64,000 nt of DNA from Hyperoodon ampullatus (lineage: Eukaryota > Chordata > Mammalia > Artiodactyla > Ziphiidae). The translations under genes were made by a program, and so were the position numbers. The number at the start of each line of letters is the position of its first letter. Position 1 is the stretch's first letter. Below, one piece after another: positions 32,885 through 44,640 of the stretch. Location: positions 32,182,425-32,246,424 of the forward strand of contig OX457061.1 of assembly GCA_949752795.1 (NCBI GenBank), read 5' to 3'. Below the pieces are notes generated by a model that was not told the origin of the DNA, did no database searches, and saw only the letters and a list, made by a program, of their open reading frames with translations.

Positions 32885-34025
32885 CAGTGACATGTACGAA
32901 TCTTAGGTGTATCATTTGATGAATTTTGACAAATATATACATCTATGTCATGAACCCACACACAATACTTGAGTTTGTTGTAGGTAGAAGGATTTCCCTT
33001 CTTCTGCCCTTATTTATTCTCCATGTTTGCAAAGCACTTTGTAATGTAATCTTTTTTTACACTGTATTCTAGAGCTTTTGCCTACTCCATAAGCATGTTA
33101 CTCATGTTACTCTGAGGCAAGAACATAATAGGTGCCCAATATGTTTATGGAAAGACTGGGCACCTCGTGGAAAGTGTATTTCACATGGCCAGGTCTAAAA
33201 CACAATCATATCATTAATACCTATAATGGGGGAAACTTAAGATGCACTGTAATGTTTGTGCAAAGCATGAAAAATCCCCAGTTACACATGGCATTGGAAT
33301 GCAACTAACTCCCCACTGGAGGCACACAGGAGCCTATTTAAACTTGACGAACTATTTGGAAGCCATTCTCAATGTGATTCTTATCTTCAAACAGAAACTC
33401 AGATTACAAGGAGAAACTTTTCCCTCAACCAGCAGTATCAAAAAAATTTTAAGTAGAATATATAGCATTTATCAAATAAAAAAAAGGAAGTCCCACTTCT
33501 AGAATACTTATTTTATGTGTCACATCTTTACAAGGAAGTTTATACATAATATCTCATTGATTCTTCATCAAAACTCTGCAAAGTAGGTATCCATTTCACA
33601 AGTTGGAAGCTGTCACCTGGTATAGTCAATTTGCCCCAATCCATATACCTTGTAAGAAACAGAGTTAGGATCTGAGTTCAGGTCTAATGAAGTCAAATTT
33701 CACAAGACAGATGCAGCTCAGATGAGTTCTAATCGGTCCAATATTAGAAGCAAAGCACCCAAAAAGTTCAAGTTGCAGCCTGCAAAGGCAATATTCTTTG
33801 GGGATTACTTAGAAACATCAACTAATTACTAGACCACAGAGATGTTCGACCTGCATACCTGTCTCAATGGAAGTGTGAGCTCAAGCAACAAAACCATTTG
33901 TCTACCATCACAGTTGATACTTTTTATGAGGCTGCCCACGTGTAGGGTATCCAAGGAACACATGCAGAGATTCCAAGGTTTACTTTTAAATGGAACTCTG
34001 TAAATCGAAAATTTCCTAAAAAGAA
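32885..34025. other. Unassigned spacer
   Basis: About 1.1 kb; a possible weak MIR-like segment at 33560-33690. No gene. Confidence 0.4.
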
Positions 34026-34074
34026 ATATTGTGGTAATAAGAATGTAGACTCTGGAGTCAGAATTCTAGCTTTG

Positions 34075-34089
34075 AAAAAAAAAGAAAAA
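34075..34089 (+). mobile_element. Poly(A)-only retroposition with target duplication
   Basis: Fifteen bases, A with one G, flanked by identical 15-bp copies of MIR sequence at 34060-34074 and 34090-34104. It looks like an L1-machinery insertion truncated down to its tail. Confidence 0.8.
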
Positions 34090-34127
34090 AGAATTCTAGC
34101 TTTGCTTCTGATTAACAATACATCCTG

Positions 34128-34619
34128 ATATATACAATGGAATACTATTCAGCTATAAAAAAGAATGAAATAATGCCATTTGCAGCAACATGAATGCAAC
34201 TAGAGATTATCATACTAAGTGAAGTAAGTCAGAAGGGGAACGATAAATATCATATGATATCACTTATATGTGGAATCTAAAATATGACACAAGTGAACAT
34301 ATCTACAAAACAGAAACAGACTCACAGGCATTGAGAACAGACTTGCGGTTGCCAAGGGGAAAGGAGGGTGGGGGAGGGATGGACTGGGAGTTTGGGACTA
34401 GCAGATGCAAACTATTATACGTAGAATGGATAAACAACAAGGTCCTACTGTATAGCACAGCAAATGATATTCAATATCCTGTAATAAACCATAATGGGAA
34501 AGAATATTTAAAAAGAATATATGTATATATATAAAGCTGAGTCGCTTTGCTGTATACCAGAAACTAACACAACATTGTAAATCAGCTATAATTCAATAAA
34601 ATAAAATTTTTTTGAAAAA
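34128..34619 (+). mobile_element. 5'-truncated L1 3' end
   Basis: Starts 'atatatacaatggaatacta' and runs via 'tcacttatatgtggaatcta' and 'gaaactaacacaacattgta' to an A-rich end. Thirteen-bp duplications with two mismatches near 34115-34127 and 34620-34632. Confidence 0.88.
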
Positions 34620-34830
34620 ACAGTATATCCTGGGACAAATTGTTTAACCTCCCTATGGCTTAGTTTCTTTATCTGTAGAAATGGAAATAATAATTGTAGC
34701 TACTTCATGTCATTGCTATGAAGATTAAGAGAGTAAATTCATGTCAATGAATGAATGCATGCTTAAAACCATAACCAGCACATGGTAAGCACTTTCAACC
34801 AAGCTAAGCTGCTGTTTTTATTATTACTTT

Positions 34831-35185
34831 TTCTCTAGTACCTGTGGTTCACATGTTCAGAACAGTGCGTTCATTCAGGCTAATTTTTAAAAAAATGCTT
34901 GAATTAGTGAAAAATCTATGTTACAATATTTTTTAATCCTTTATGTTACTTTCAAAAAGACATAGGCATTTAAACTAAAGTAACTAAAAAGTATTAACAC
35001 AGAACGTTTCATAGGGAACCTACTTCAGAAGTGAATGTTAACAGTTTGCTTATAAATGAATTAAGTCCTTTGAAAAGTGTCTTCTATTAAATAGTATAAG
35101 TATTTTATCACATTATACTATTTGCTTGAATAACCATCACTTTCCCTACGAAAAGCAATTTCATAGATTAAAAAAGCATTGAAAA
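34831..35185. other. Unassigned AT-rich spacer
   Basis: Nothing recognised. Confidence 0.4.
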
Positions 35186-35189
35186 GCAT

Positions 35190-35700
35190 CTTCAAGATAA
35201 CTGATGCCAATCTTACTCTTACCAGGAAACCCAAGCTACCCAGCACTTAATGTCACATGGATTCCATGAAGAAAGCTTATACTCTCATTTCAGTCTAGTC
35301 CATCTTTAGAAAGTGATTCCTTAGATTGGGCTAAATTCTTTCTCCTTAAAATGTTCATTCTATGGCACTGCTGCCTGGAATCACACTGAAGGAGTATCAT
35401 TCATTTTCTTGCTGATAGCATTTGAGAATTTGAAGTCAGCTGTTATATCCTTCCCTGAAATGTTTTCCCTGAAAGAACACCCTCAGTTCTTTGGACTATT
35501 TTTTACTGGCATGACTTTGGATGCATCATCTGCCTTGGTTGTTTCCTTCTGGACTTCCTCCTGCTTGACCTTTTTCCACCTATATTGGGATTACCAGGAC
35601 TGAACATGATACTCTATAATCTGATCAGAGTAATAAGTAAGATATTGCCTTGCTTGTTCTAGACCAAAGATGTGCTCTAGTCATTGACTCTCTTGATTTA
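35190..35700 (-). mobile_element. L3/CR1-type LINE fragment
   Basis: A long antisense match in order: 'tttgagaatttgaagtcagc', 'tgttatatccttccctga', 'aacaccctcagttctttgg', 'cttctggacttcctcctgct', 'ccaggactgaacatgatac' and 'ataatctgatcagagtaa'. Very old; unusually long and recognisable for its age. Confidence 0.75.
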
Positions 35701-37950
35701 TATGAAGTTTAGCATCCTCCACCTCTCCACCTGTCTTTTATGTGTGTGTGAAGGAGGGAGCTGTTATTAGTCAGGGTGGAGGGAGAGAGCTGATGGCATA
35801 GTTCTAGTGTAAATTCAAAGGCCTGAGAAACAGGCGAGCCATTGGTTTAAGTTCCAGTCTGAATCCGAGTCTGAAGGCAGAAGACTGATGTCCCAGCTCA
35901 AAGCCAGCCAAGCAGAGGGGGAGAATTCCTTCTTACTCAGCTTTTTATTCTATTCAGGCCTTTAAAGAATTGGATGCGGCCCACCCTCATTGGGGAAGGT
36001 AATCTGCTTTGCTCAGTCTACTGACTTAAATGTTCATCTCAACCAGAAGAAGCTCCTTCACAGACACACCTAGAAATAATGTTTAACTAAATATGTGGTC
36101 ACCCCATTGCCCAGTTAAGTTGATAAAATGAGCCATCACACTGTGCTGTCTGCTATGTCAGCCATTTCTTTCCCACCTTCTACTTTCAATATTTTCGCCA
36201 GCACTTTACATCTATCCCTATTACATTTCTTTCAATATTTCCCCCATGGTTTCAGACTTGGGGAATCTCAGATACTGATTCCTTTATCACCTTATTGGAT
36301 ACCAACCCCAAACTGCCATGTGTAATACTGCTCAATAAATCTTCTAATATAAAATGTTAAACTGGAAACTACCAAGAAAAGCATCATATAGAGTGCCAGG
36401 TTCCCATCCATGCATTAATCAGTTCTGAGAGTGGTCATTGATGATCTATTGTCTAGTTTAATTGTAGCATCAGCTACCATCATATTCATAAGATCAGAAA
36501 AGTTTGGGATGACATTATGCCTATCATTCCTTCCGTCTGTAGGACTCTATAGTCTTCAGTGAAGTACAGACACATCGGAAAAACTGAAATGCAGACACAT
36601 TATGTCTATAGCATTTCCCCTGTTAACCTGTTTTGAAAAAGAAGTTAGTCTAGCATGACCAGGTCTCAGTGGACCCATTCTGGCCCCTAAGCTTTACAAT
36701 CTATCTCTTTCATGAACTGTCTGAGACTTTTGCCTAGGAAGAAACTTTTAAGCCTATAATTACTAAAATTTTCCCTCTTTTTCCATAAATATGTGTCCAC
36801 TTCCTATTCAAGTCATAAGTGGATTAATTAGTGTATAATTTGACTTTCCACAGTAAAATCATGCAGTATATTAGAACCTTGATCATTGATCAAAGAACAT
36901 ACTGCTTTATGTCTTTGTGTTAGTTAACTTCTCTGTTCACAGCTTCAGACTTGAGACTTCTTGGATACTGAATCAATCATCTAATACATTCGATATCACT
37001 CCCAAATTAAAATATATATATATAGGGGAAGAGGTGAAAATGCCTTACTTACCTTAAGGCAATTAACTAAACTAAGTAATCCTGATTCCCTTCTTGTGCA
37101 AGGTCTATAGTTAAAGAGTCTTCATCTTGGGTGGACTTCAACACACTTGTCTAGGGTTGTTTAAAATTTGCTCCTCCTGCTGTGTGATTTTTTATCATGA
37201 TAGACTTAAACATCACTAATAATCCTGTGTGTAAATCTAATTTTTCAGGCTAGTAAGATTTGAAAGATATACTGCATCGGTAAATTAGAAAACTGAGTTT
37301 CGCAAACACATAAAATTTCTTCCATCAAGAAGATTCTGAAACTATTAGAAACCAAAAATGAAGCGCATGAAAGAGCTTTAAAATATGGCTATCACCACAG
37401 GTTTATGTGCAGAAGCAACTTGCCTTTGGGGACCCTCTGGCCAACTCTTTTGCCTGCAACTCTCTTCTTGCTTTGGACTCAAGACTCCCCAACTTTCCAG
37501 CCCTTGCTCAATTAAAGATTCCAGGCACCCTGTGCCATTTCCTTTATTTCCTGGTTGGCTGGTTGCTTGGTTAGTTCTCTGGTTGGTGACATATGCTTTC
37601 CTAAATTGGATTCTGGTTAAATGAGCTTTTTTCCTCCAATCTTTGGAGGCCATATTCCACTATGAAGGAAAGCATTTCCCCTCAAGGCTCAGAACTCTCA
37701 ATAATACTCCTTCCCAGCAAATGAATGTCAGCAATGACTGTCCTACTGGCCCCTGATGAAAGTTCCCATACTTTATTAATCCATCCCACCCTTTAAGCCC
37801 TCATTCGACAAATGAATTGACAAAAATCAAGTCAGTTTAAATAAAAATGAGAACTTTGGTAAAACTCAGCCTTACTCTGATCACAGCCCATTGAATCTAT
37901 CTAGATGTGCTACAATAGAACTGACTGGGTAATGATTTAGAATAACCATG
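35701..37950. other. Unassigned spacer, about 2.2 kb
   Basis: No gene or confident repeat. Short TA run at about 37014-37022. Frames at 37378-37653 on both strands lack domains. Confidence 0.4.
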
Positions 37951-37954
37951 TTGA

Positions 37955-38115
37955 CTAAATGTCAGGACTCTGGAATGAATCCCAGTTCTACTCTCTGCGT
38001 CCTTGGCAAGCCATTTCTTCTCTCCAAGCCTCAGCTTTATAATCTGTATAAAAAGATGGTTTGACTAGAAGGTCCCCAAGGTCCTCCTTTAGCTCTCAAG
38101 TTCTGTGGATCTGCA
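37955..38115 (+). mobile_element. MIR SINE
   Basis: 'aggactctggaatgaatccc', 'ccttggcaagccatttctt' and 'agcctcagctttataatctg' are sense MIR. Confidence 0.75.
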
Positions 38116-39180
38116 GATCTATTGTAAAGTTGCCCATTATTAACCCATAACATTTGTATGTCATAGCCTGACCCAGCTATAAGCAGCATAATCACAACTT
38201 TGGAGACAATGAAAGATTGTCAGTACTTAAAGAAATCAAACTTTCCCTTCTTCTCTCCCTACTTTTCCTGTTTATTCTTCAAGTTCCCCAAATTTTAATG
38301 TATTATGGTGAAGGAGATGCCCCTTTCCATCCTGAATGGCACTGTGGAGTATTGGAAATGTCATGACAACGCCTGTCCTCAGTTGATCCAGCCCAAATTT
38401 GCAGATGCAAGAGCTTCAGATAGTCATCCCAACTTCTGGGTGTTCATCCAAACCAAACCTCGGAGTCCTTGGACTCGGTCCCTTTTTTAAAGCAGGAATA
38501 AATTGAGAATTGCATTTTCTCTCTGCCTCAAAAGATCTTGGAAACTTTGGGGTAAAACTAACCCATACATGAAAAGAGCCATGCTTTCACGTATAATATA
38601 CCCTTGTACAGATGTCCATACATGTCCCAGTGACTACTGGATCTGCATTGTAGGACCCTGCACTCTTCCAAAACATCAGGAGGAGGCCAGTTTTCTAGAA
38701 TGTGAGGATGTCAATGTAAAAGCAGTGAAAAGGATAAGGTTCCAGGAGACTGCTGACTTGTTTCAGTGATGGCTTTGGCTAGAGTGACCCACTGCATGGT
38801 TTTGCCCATTATCTGATCACAAAGAGTCGTCTTTATTTACAGGCTGTGTTTGAATAGCTGAGACAGTTTGGCAGAGTTATGGAGAAGGGATTTAATCGCC
38901 ACAAATCTTTAAATGCCAACAGCTTAAAATTTTTTTTTCTATATAGCACGTTGTATTTCTGAGATGGTGAAGGGGTAAGTGTCCAAGGAAATGAAAATGA
39001 GGAAGGAATAAGCAAGAGAACAGTAGGGAGCTCTGGCCTTGATGAGACTAGAAAGATCTAAAATTCTCAATTCTATTGCACACTGAAAATATCAATTCAT
39101 TTTGCAAACGTTTCCATTCACTATATTTCAGGGTATGATGTAGTCCAAAGCCTAAACAATATGTTGATTCTGTCTCTATT
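38116..39180. other. Unassigned spacer
   Basis: Frames at 38305-38490 and 38503-38769 have no recognisable domain. No gene called. Confidence 0.4.
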
Positions 39181-39251
39181 TACACATTCATTCATTCATT
39201 CATTCAGTAAATATACCTATTGACAGTATATTCTGTATAAGTTATTATGTT

Positions 39252-39335
39252 TGTTTTGGTTTTGTTTGTTTGTTTTTGGCTGCGCCGCGGTGGCATGCAA
39301 GATCTTAGTTCCCCGACCAGGGATGGAACCCATGA
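39252..39335 (-). mobile_element. CHR-type SINE, truncated at its 5' side
   Basis: Tail at left, then 'ggctgcgccgcggtggcatg' and 'ccccgaccagggatggaacc'. The A-box end is missing. Eight-bp word 'attatgtt' occurs on both sides (39243-39250; about 39341-39348). Confidence 0.8.
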
Positions 39336-39468
39336 TAAGGCATTATGTTAAGCATTGTGGAGAGTGTAAAGATATATAAGGCATAGCTCTGTCCTTTATG
39401 ATCTCATTGTCCAGTGGCGAGACAAAAAAGATATGCATATGACTATGATACATCATTCTGCGTTGACT

Positions 39469-39793
39469 TTTTTAAATTAATTAATTTATTTTTGGCTGTA
39501 TTGGGTCTTCATTGCTGCTTGCGGGCTTTCTCTAGTTGCAGCAAGCGGGAGCTACTCTTTGTTTCGGTGCACGGGCTTCTCACTGTGGTGGCTTCTGTTG
39601 TTGCAGACCACGGGCTCTAGGCGTGCGGGCTTCAGTAGTTGTGGCTTGCAGGCTCTAGAGCTCAGGCTCAGTAGTTGTGGTGCATGGGCTTAGTTGCTCT
39701 GTGGCATGGGGGATCTTCCCGGACCAGGGCTCCACAACCCATGTCCCCTGCATTGGCAGGTGGATTTTTAACCACTGCGCCAACAGGGAAGTC
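39469..39793 (-). mobile_element. CHR-type SINE, long form
   Basis: Full long form on the minus strand. Fifteen-bp duplications at 39454-39468 and 39794-39808 with one mismatch. Confidence 0.95.
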
Positions 39794-40145
39794 CACTCTG
39801 CGTTGACTATTAAAGAATTAAAAAGAGGTACTCAAAAGTACACATTAGGACGTAAAGGTATGGAAGCCCAGAAGGAGGTAACAGAATGGGCATAGAGGTG
39901 GAGACAAAAAGTAGAAAGCTATTTTAAGGGATGACTGAATCAGTGCGGCTGGATGTTAGAGGGAATGGAGGGGGAAAGTCTTGGAAAGATCTGAGTAGGT
40001 TGGGGCAGGTTACAAATGACTTTAAACCTCACATGGCCTTTATTTACTAGAAATGAGCAGTCAGTGATGGTTTGGAGCAGGGAATGGTATATTGCTTTCA
40101 GAACACTGATCTCAAAATTGGATCCAGGACTGAGTGAAGTCAAGT

Positions 40146-41700
40146 GAGCTTGGGGCCATGGTGATCAGTTACAAGCCCTTTCACATGACTCAAAGCAAGA
40201 TAATAGTGATCACACCTAGGTAGGTAGAAATTAGAAGGCAAAAATAATTAAGAACTACAAAAACACAGGTAGAAGAATTAGACACCCTATATGCAGAATG
40301 AGAAAGAAAGAGTTATAGAAATTTCTGGTATAGAAAATTCTGGAACTTTAAACTGGGCCGACAGAAACAATATGGCTCCCCTGAGGAACAAACAGTGTAT
40401 GAGGGATAATATTAACTCAATTTTAAACATTTAAGGAGTTAAAAAATATTTCTCACTGTGCCTATGAGAAATCTCACGTTTCAAATTTAGATTTGAATTG
40501 GGAAGTGGTAAAGTCTAGTGACACCTTCTCATTGTTTGTTTATAAATCCATTCTGAATTCCAAACAAGGAAAATAGAAGCACTTCATGTTTTCTTTGTCT
40601 ATTCATGAATAGGATTACCCAACACCCATTCACTTCTATTGCCTTATCCACCTTGCTGACAATAATCAAAACAGAGCACAGAATGGGTCCACGAAGCATA
40701 TTCCACCCTTGCTTCTACAAGTCTGCGGTGATAGCTCGAGAATAACCAACAATTGGAGAAAATGCACCCAGTCTGGAGTGAGAAGTCATTAGCATCAAGC
40801 CCAGAAAAGGACTTTCTATTATCAGTGATCATGGGAATAAATGACTCCCCAAGGAAACAGTGTGTTCTCTTAATAGCTCACGCATCATCCAGGTTAGCTT
40901 GATCGAGTGGAGCAGAGCTAGCAGCTAGCAGGGATAAAAACTGCTGAGATGATAGCAAAGACAAAGCTTCTATGGAAAAGAAAATGCGAGGTACAAAGGA
41001 GATTAAAGGTTAACTTTTTAAATAGAAATAAGGAGGGGGCTTACATCTTGGAATATGTCTGCTTCCGTTCTTATTCCATTCTGATGTCCAATTTCCTAAA
41101 AATGAGGCATTGGGGGGCGCGGATTTGGTCAAACCCTGTCTCCACTTCCTAAACTTGTATTGTTGTAGTCTTTGCGGCAGAGTTCTTCACCCATATGTCT
41201 GCCAAGGGAAAGGGGTGTTAGAACAAACCCCAGGAGGATGACAGCTCCTCCTCACTTTCTGGCTACCCTTCAGCAAGTAGGGTTCTGTTAAGGGTCAGAA
41301 GCATCCATTTCATCTCCCATTTGGAGGTAACTGTAGAAAAGAATCTGAACACGCAGGCAAACTGCAACTCAGCACACAGCTCTGGTTTGGCTTCAGTGAA
41401 GTCAGTTGTCCTTTATCCTCTGATTGAACATATTGTGCAGGAGAATATCAAAGCTCTTCACTCAGATTCTTTCAGCCAGCGATGATTCCAAAATAACCAT
41501 GGGGGCCCCAAAGTTCGAATGGAATCCACATGGCCTTCCAACAGCACTCAGGGAGGTTTTCCTCCAGTTTCGATGGGTGACATACCTAAGCAAGGACCCA
41601 AGCCACTTCAAATTAATTACTATTCATGATTATTAACACCATAATCAGAAAGCTGGCTGTTCGTTCCACTCTTTCAACATTGATGAGGACACAGGTGACT
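40146..41700. other. Unassigned spacer, about 1.5 kb
   Basis: No gene or confident repeat. Confidence 0.4.
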
Positions 41701-41701
41701 A

Positions 41702-41749
41702 ATTACATGAATCACAACTCACACTTGCATCCCAGGTGATGGTGGACAG
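41702..41749 (+). repeat. Dispersed direct repeat, copy 1
   Basis: A 48-bp stretch matching 42221-42268 with about five mismatches, same orientation, about 520 bp apart. Confidence 0.7.
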
Positions 41750-41794
41750 TGCATTTCCACAGTCATTGCCAGCATATACTCACCAACCAATACT

Positions 41795-41925
41795 TGAGTT
41801 CTCTGTTGATGTTATCTCCATTTACAGAGGAGGAAACTGGGGCTCCAAGAATTTAAATGATTGACCCAAGTAGGAGGCAGAACTAGGATTTAACCCAAAT
41901 CTTCTGAGTCTATAACCCTTGGATT
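41795..41925 (-). mobile_element. MIR SINE
   Basis: 'ccatttacagaggaggaaac' and 'gattgacccaagtaggaggc', then 'aggatttaacccaaatc', are antisense MIR. Confidence 0.8.
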
Positions 41926-42220
41926 TTTTCTCACTATCCCACACAGTAATTAGAGGTCATGTGCATTAACTGGGCCATGTACCAAATCTAAAATCCCACA
42001 TAATCTCTAATTGTCCCAGATACACGCTCAACACTGGGCCAGTTCCATTGGGGGAAAAAAAAATCAGTGAGGCTGTTTTTTTGGTATGATGTGAACAATA
42101 TGCCTAGTTGAGCCACTGAGGTTTTCCACTTTGAGTAAATGTCTTGGCAGTAAGCCTTTTATTTATTCATCCCATATAAAACCAATATTTTCTAAGTACA
42201 CTGTTCTAGGCATGATACTC

Positions 42221-42268
42221 ATTACATGAACCACAGCTCACATTTGCATGCCAGTTGATGGTGGACAG
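42221..42268 (+). repeat. Dispersed direct repeat, copy 2
   Basis: Second copy of the 48-bp stretch, preceded by 'actgttctaggcatgatact', which looks MIR/L2-derived. Confidence 0.7.
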
Positions 42269-42610
42269 GTTTTCTTTTATCTCTGTAACTTAGGTTAAAT
42301 AATTCATCCAGGTTGTAGGTGTATTGAGAATCGTACTCCACAATGGAAAATGGAAACAGGCTAATCAATAACTGCCCTGAGGACTCTACTTTAAGGCTGC
42401 CCTTGAAGGTGGACTGTGGATTTCCAGCACATCTAATTAATGATTCTTCAGCCTACATGGAGCCTTGTGGAAAGAGGAGTAGTTATTGTCTTTAGACATG
42501 GCACAAGGACCCATAAACTCTGCCAGGAGCTCAATAGTGAGATTTCACTGAGGACTTGTTGGGTGGAGGAGAGAAGATGGGTGCAGGTGGGAATATGGAA
42601 CTTTTCCAAG
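42269..42610. other. Unassigned spacer
   Basis: No gene or recognised repeat. Confidence 0.4.
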
Positions 42611-42611
42611 T

Positions 42612-43035
42612 TAAGAGTTGGAAGATCTGCATTCCGGCCCTGGTTTTGCCCCTTATCAGTAAAGTAACCTTGGACAAGTTACTTAACCTGTCTGAGCCTC
42701 AGTTTTCACCTCTATAAAATGGGGATAGTAATGGTACCCATGCAACATAGAGATTACATAAGATAGTCAAAAATTCTTTATAGGGCTTCCCTGGTGGCGC
42801 AGTGGTTGAGAGTCCGCCTGCCGATGCAGGGGACACGGGTTTGTGCCCCGGTCCGGGAAGATCCCACATGCCGCAGAGCGGCTGGGCCCGTGAGCCATGG
42901 CCGCTGAGCCTGCACATCCGGAGCCTGTGCTCCGCAACGGGAGAGGCCACAACAGTGAGAGGCCCGAGTACCGCAAAAAACAAAAAAAAAAGATAGTCAA
43001 AAATTCTTTATATTCTAGGAAGTGCTAAGGGAAAA
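42612..43035 (+). mobile_element. MIR SINE split by a CHR SINE
   Basis: Sense MIR 'accttggacaagttacttaa', 'gagcctcagttttcacctct' and 'aaaatggggatagtaatgg' up to 42782, resuming at 43013. Confidence 0.85.
42783..42990 (+). mobile_element. CHR-type SINE, short young form
   Basis: Complete short form. The duplication is 22 bp and identical (42761-42782 and 42991-43012), the longest in the window. Confidence 0.97.
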
Positions 43036-43044
43036 CCGTCTGGA

Positions 43045-43172
43045 TAGGTGTAAATCATGCTCCAGCTTTTACTCCCAGTCTCCCCTTTGCATGTGGACCA
43101 GGAGTTTGGTGAGGGCAGGCCCACGTCATTTATAATGGTCTCTCTATCCCTTAGCACAGGGACTGGCACACT
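43045..43172 (+). mobile_element. L2 LINE 3' end fragment
   Basis: 'ggtgagggcaggcccacgtc' and 'tatcccttagcacagggac', then 'tggcacactgcaagtgataa', are sense L2. Confidence 0.65.
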
Positions 43173-43174
43173 GC

Positions 43175-44630
43175 AAGTGATAAATAGTCTGCATCTTCCC
43201 TTCTCTTTCTTCTATTTGCTTGTCACTTTGCCTCCTCCTGATGATACCCAGAACTCACGGTTGCTTTATTAGGAAGAAGCAGGAAGGGCTGCTTGCGAAG
43301 GAATCATTATTATTCCCCCCTTTCTCTGCCTTGCCTGTTCTCTAGGCCGGGCAGCGGGCTATCTTGAGCTACTTGGATGAGATCACTGAGTACAGAGCAT
43401 TGACTACCCACCAGGCAGCCAAATCTCAATCCCCTGGCTTAAGGGTAGTGATTTCAATTCCTTAAATAAGTGAAAAGCCTGACCAAAGGAGAGCAAAAAG
43501 TTTAGCCTGGCTGAATTTTGAACTCACTCTAAGCTAGAAAAAGAAGGAGCAGGAAGCCTCAGCACTAACCTGTATCAATAGCCCTAGTGTGAGGAGAGGC
43601 TCAAAGAGTCTGGCCTAAAGCTGAAGCTGCCGCAGCGGTGAAACTGCTTCTAATTTTAGAAATATTAAATAACTGATAATGACACGACCTTGTTAAAGAA
43701 CGAAGTTGGGAAAAAAAAAAAAAGGGACACTGTTAAAAATAGCATACAATCTCCCGGCTGAAGATTCCAGGTAAAATATGGGTTCACATTCACAGTGTAG
43801 GCTCAGAATACAGAGACTCCCCACAGAGCTGCCAAATGTGTCAAGTCCAAGGCTCACACATGTTCTGGAAGACATCCATGTTAAGCACCCAGCAGGGTGC
43901 CTCTTAGCATCCCTTAAGGTGTGAGAGCATATATAAGCACTGGGAAAAAAAGAGAAAAAGGACAGTGTTCTTGTTCTCAAGGGGCTTAAAGTCTAGCCAG
44001 CAGCCTAGTGGTGACTCCAAAACATCATCATTTTAATATGTGAGACCGAACTGCAGCACACAAAACCTAGCTGGGGAAAAGCAGCCTCCCATATTGCCTG
44101 GGAAACGTCGCTGCTGGCATTATATCAAACAGAAATCTGAAAGGCAAAACCGAAATAAAGCCAGTGGGCCCCACTTGGGGAGGAATGGTAGATGTGGCAG
44201 CCCTCGAAGATGGACAGAACCCCAGACAGCGTCCCCATTCTGCTCATCCCGGCAGATATGCACCTCTATGGCTTGGCTACCTCTCTGATCATTAAATGCT
44301 TTTAGCAAAGCTGTCTCCTAGGAGTAACCAGCTTTGAAAGCCAAATTGAAAAAGGTCCATCTGATCATGTAATTGGAGAGAAAGTAGGATCTGTGCCACA
44401 ATAACACATTAAAGGCATTTGGAGATGAAAGAAAGAGGTGGTCTAATAATTAGCAGGGGCCTGAGACTGGGGAGATGTGTTTCTGGAGACAATGCAGAAT
44501 TCATTTAACATCAGATGCCACCAAGGTCTTTCCTGATGTGACTCTAAACATGGGAAGAATTTGCTGAGCATACCTTGGCTAAATCGCGTCTGAATTTCTA
44601 CTAAACTATCTACAAAACTTCCAACTGTAC
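43175..44630. other. Unassigned spacer, about 1.45 kb
   Basis: No gene or repeat recognised. An A run lies at about 43711-43723. Frames at 44040-44288 and 44120-44308 have no domain. Confidence 0.4.
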
Positions 44631-44640
44631 AGTTTAGAAG

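Larger units (their letters stand above)
34035..34830 (+). mobile_element. MIR SINE hit by two later insertions
   Basis: MIR phrases 'gtagactctggagtcagaat' and 'ctagctttgcttctgatta' are cut by a poly(A) insertion and an L1. The MIR resumes after 34620 with 'acaaattgtttaacctccc', 'cttagtttctttatctgtag' and 'aatggaaataataattgtag'. Confidence 0.85.
39183..40145 (-). mobile_element. L2 LINE (antisense) hit by two SINEs
   Basis: Pieces 39183-39251, 39336-39468 and 39794-40145. Starts 'cattcattcattcattcag', continues 'aggcattatgttaagcattg' and ends in the L2 block equivalent to 'gtgcggctggatgttagag' and 'gtcagtgatggtttggagc'. Confidence 0.65.
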
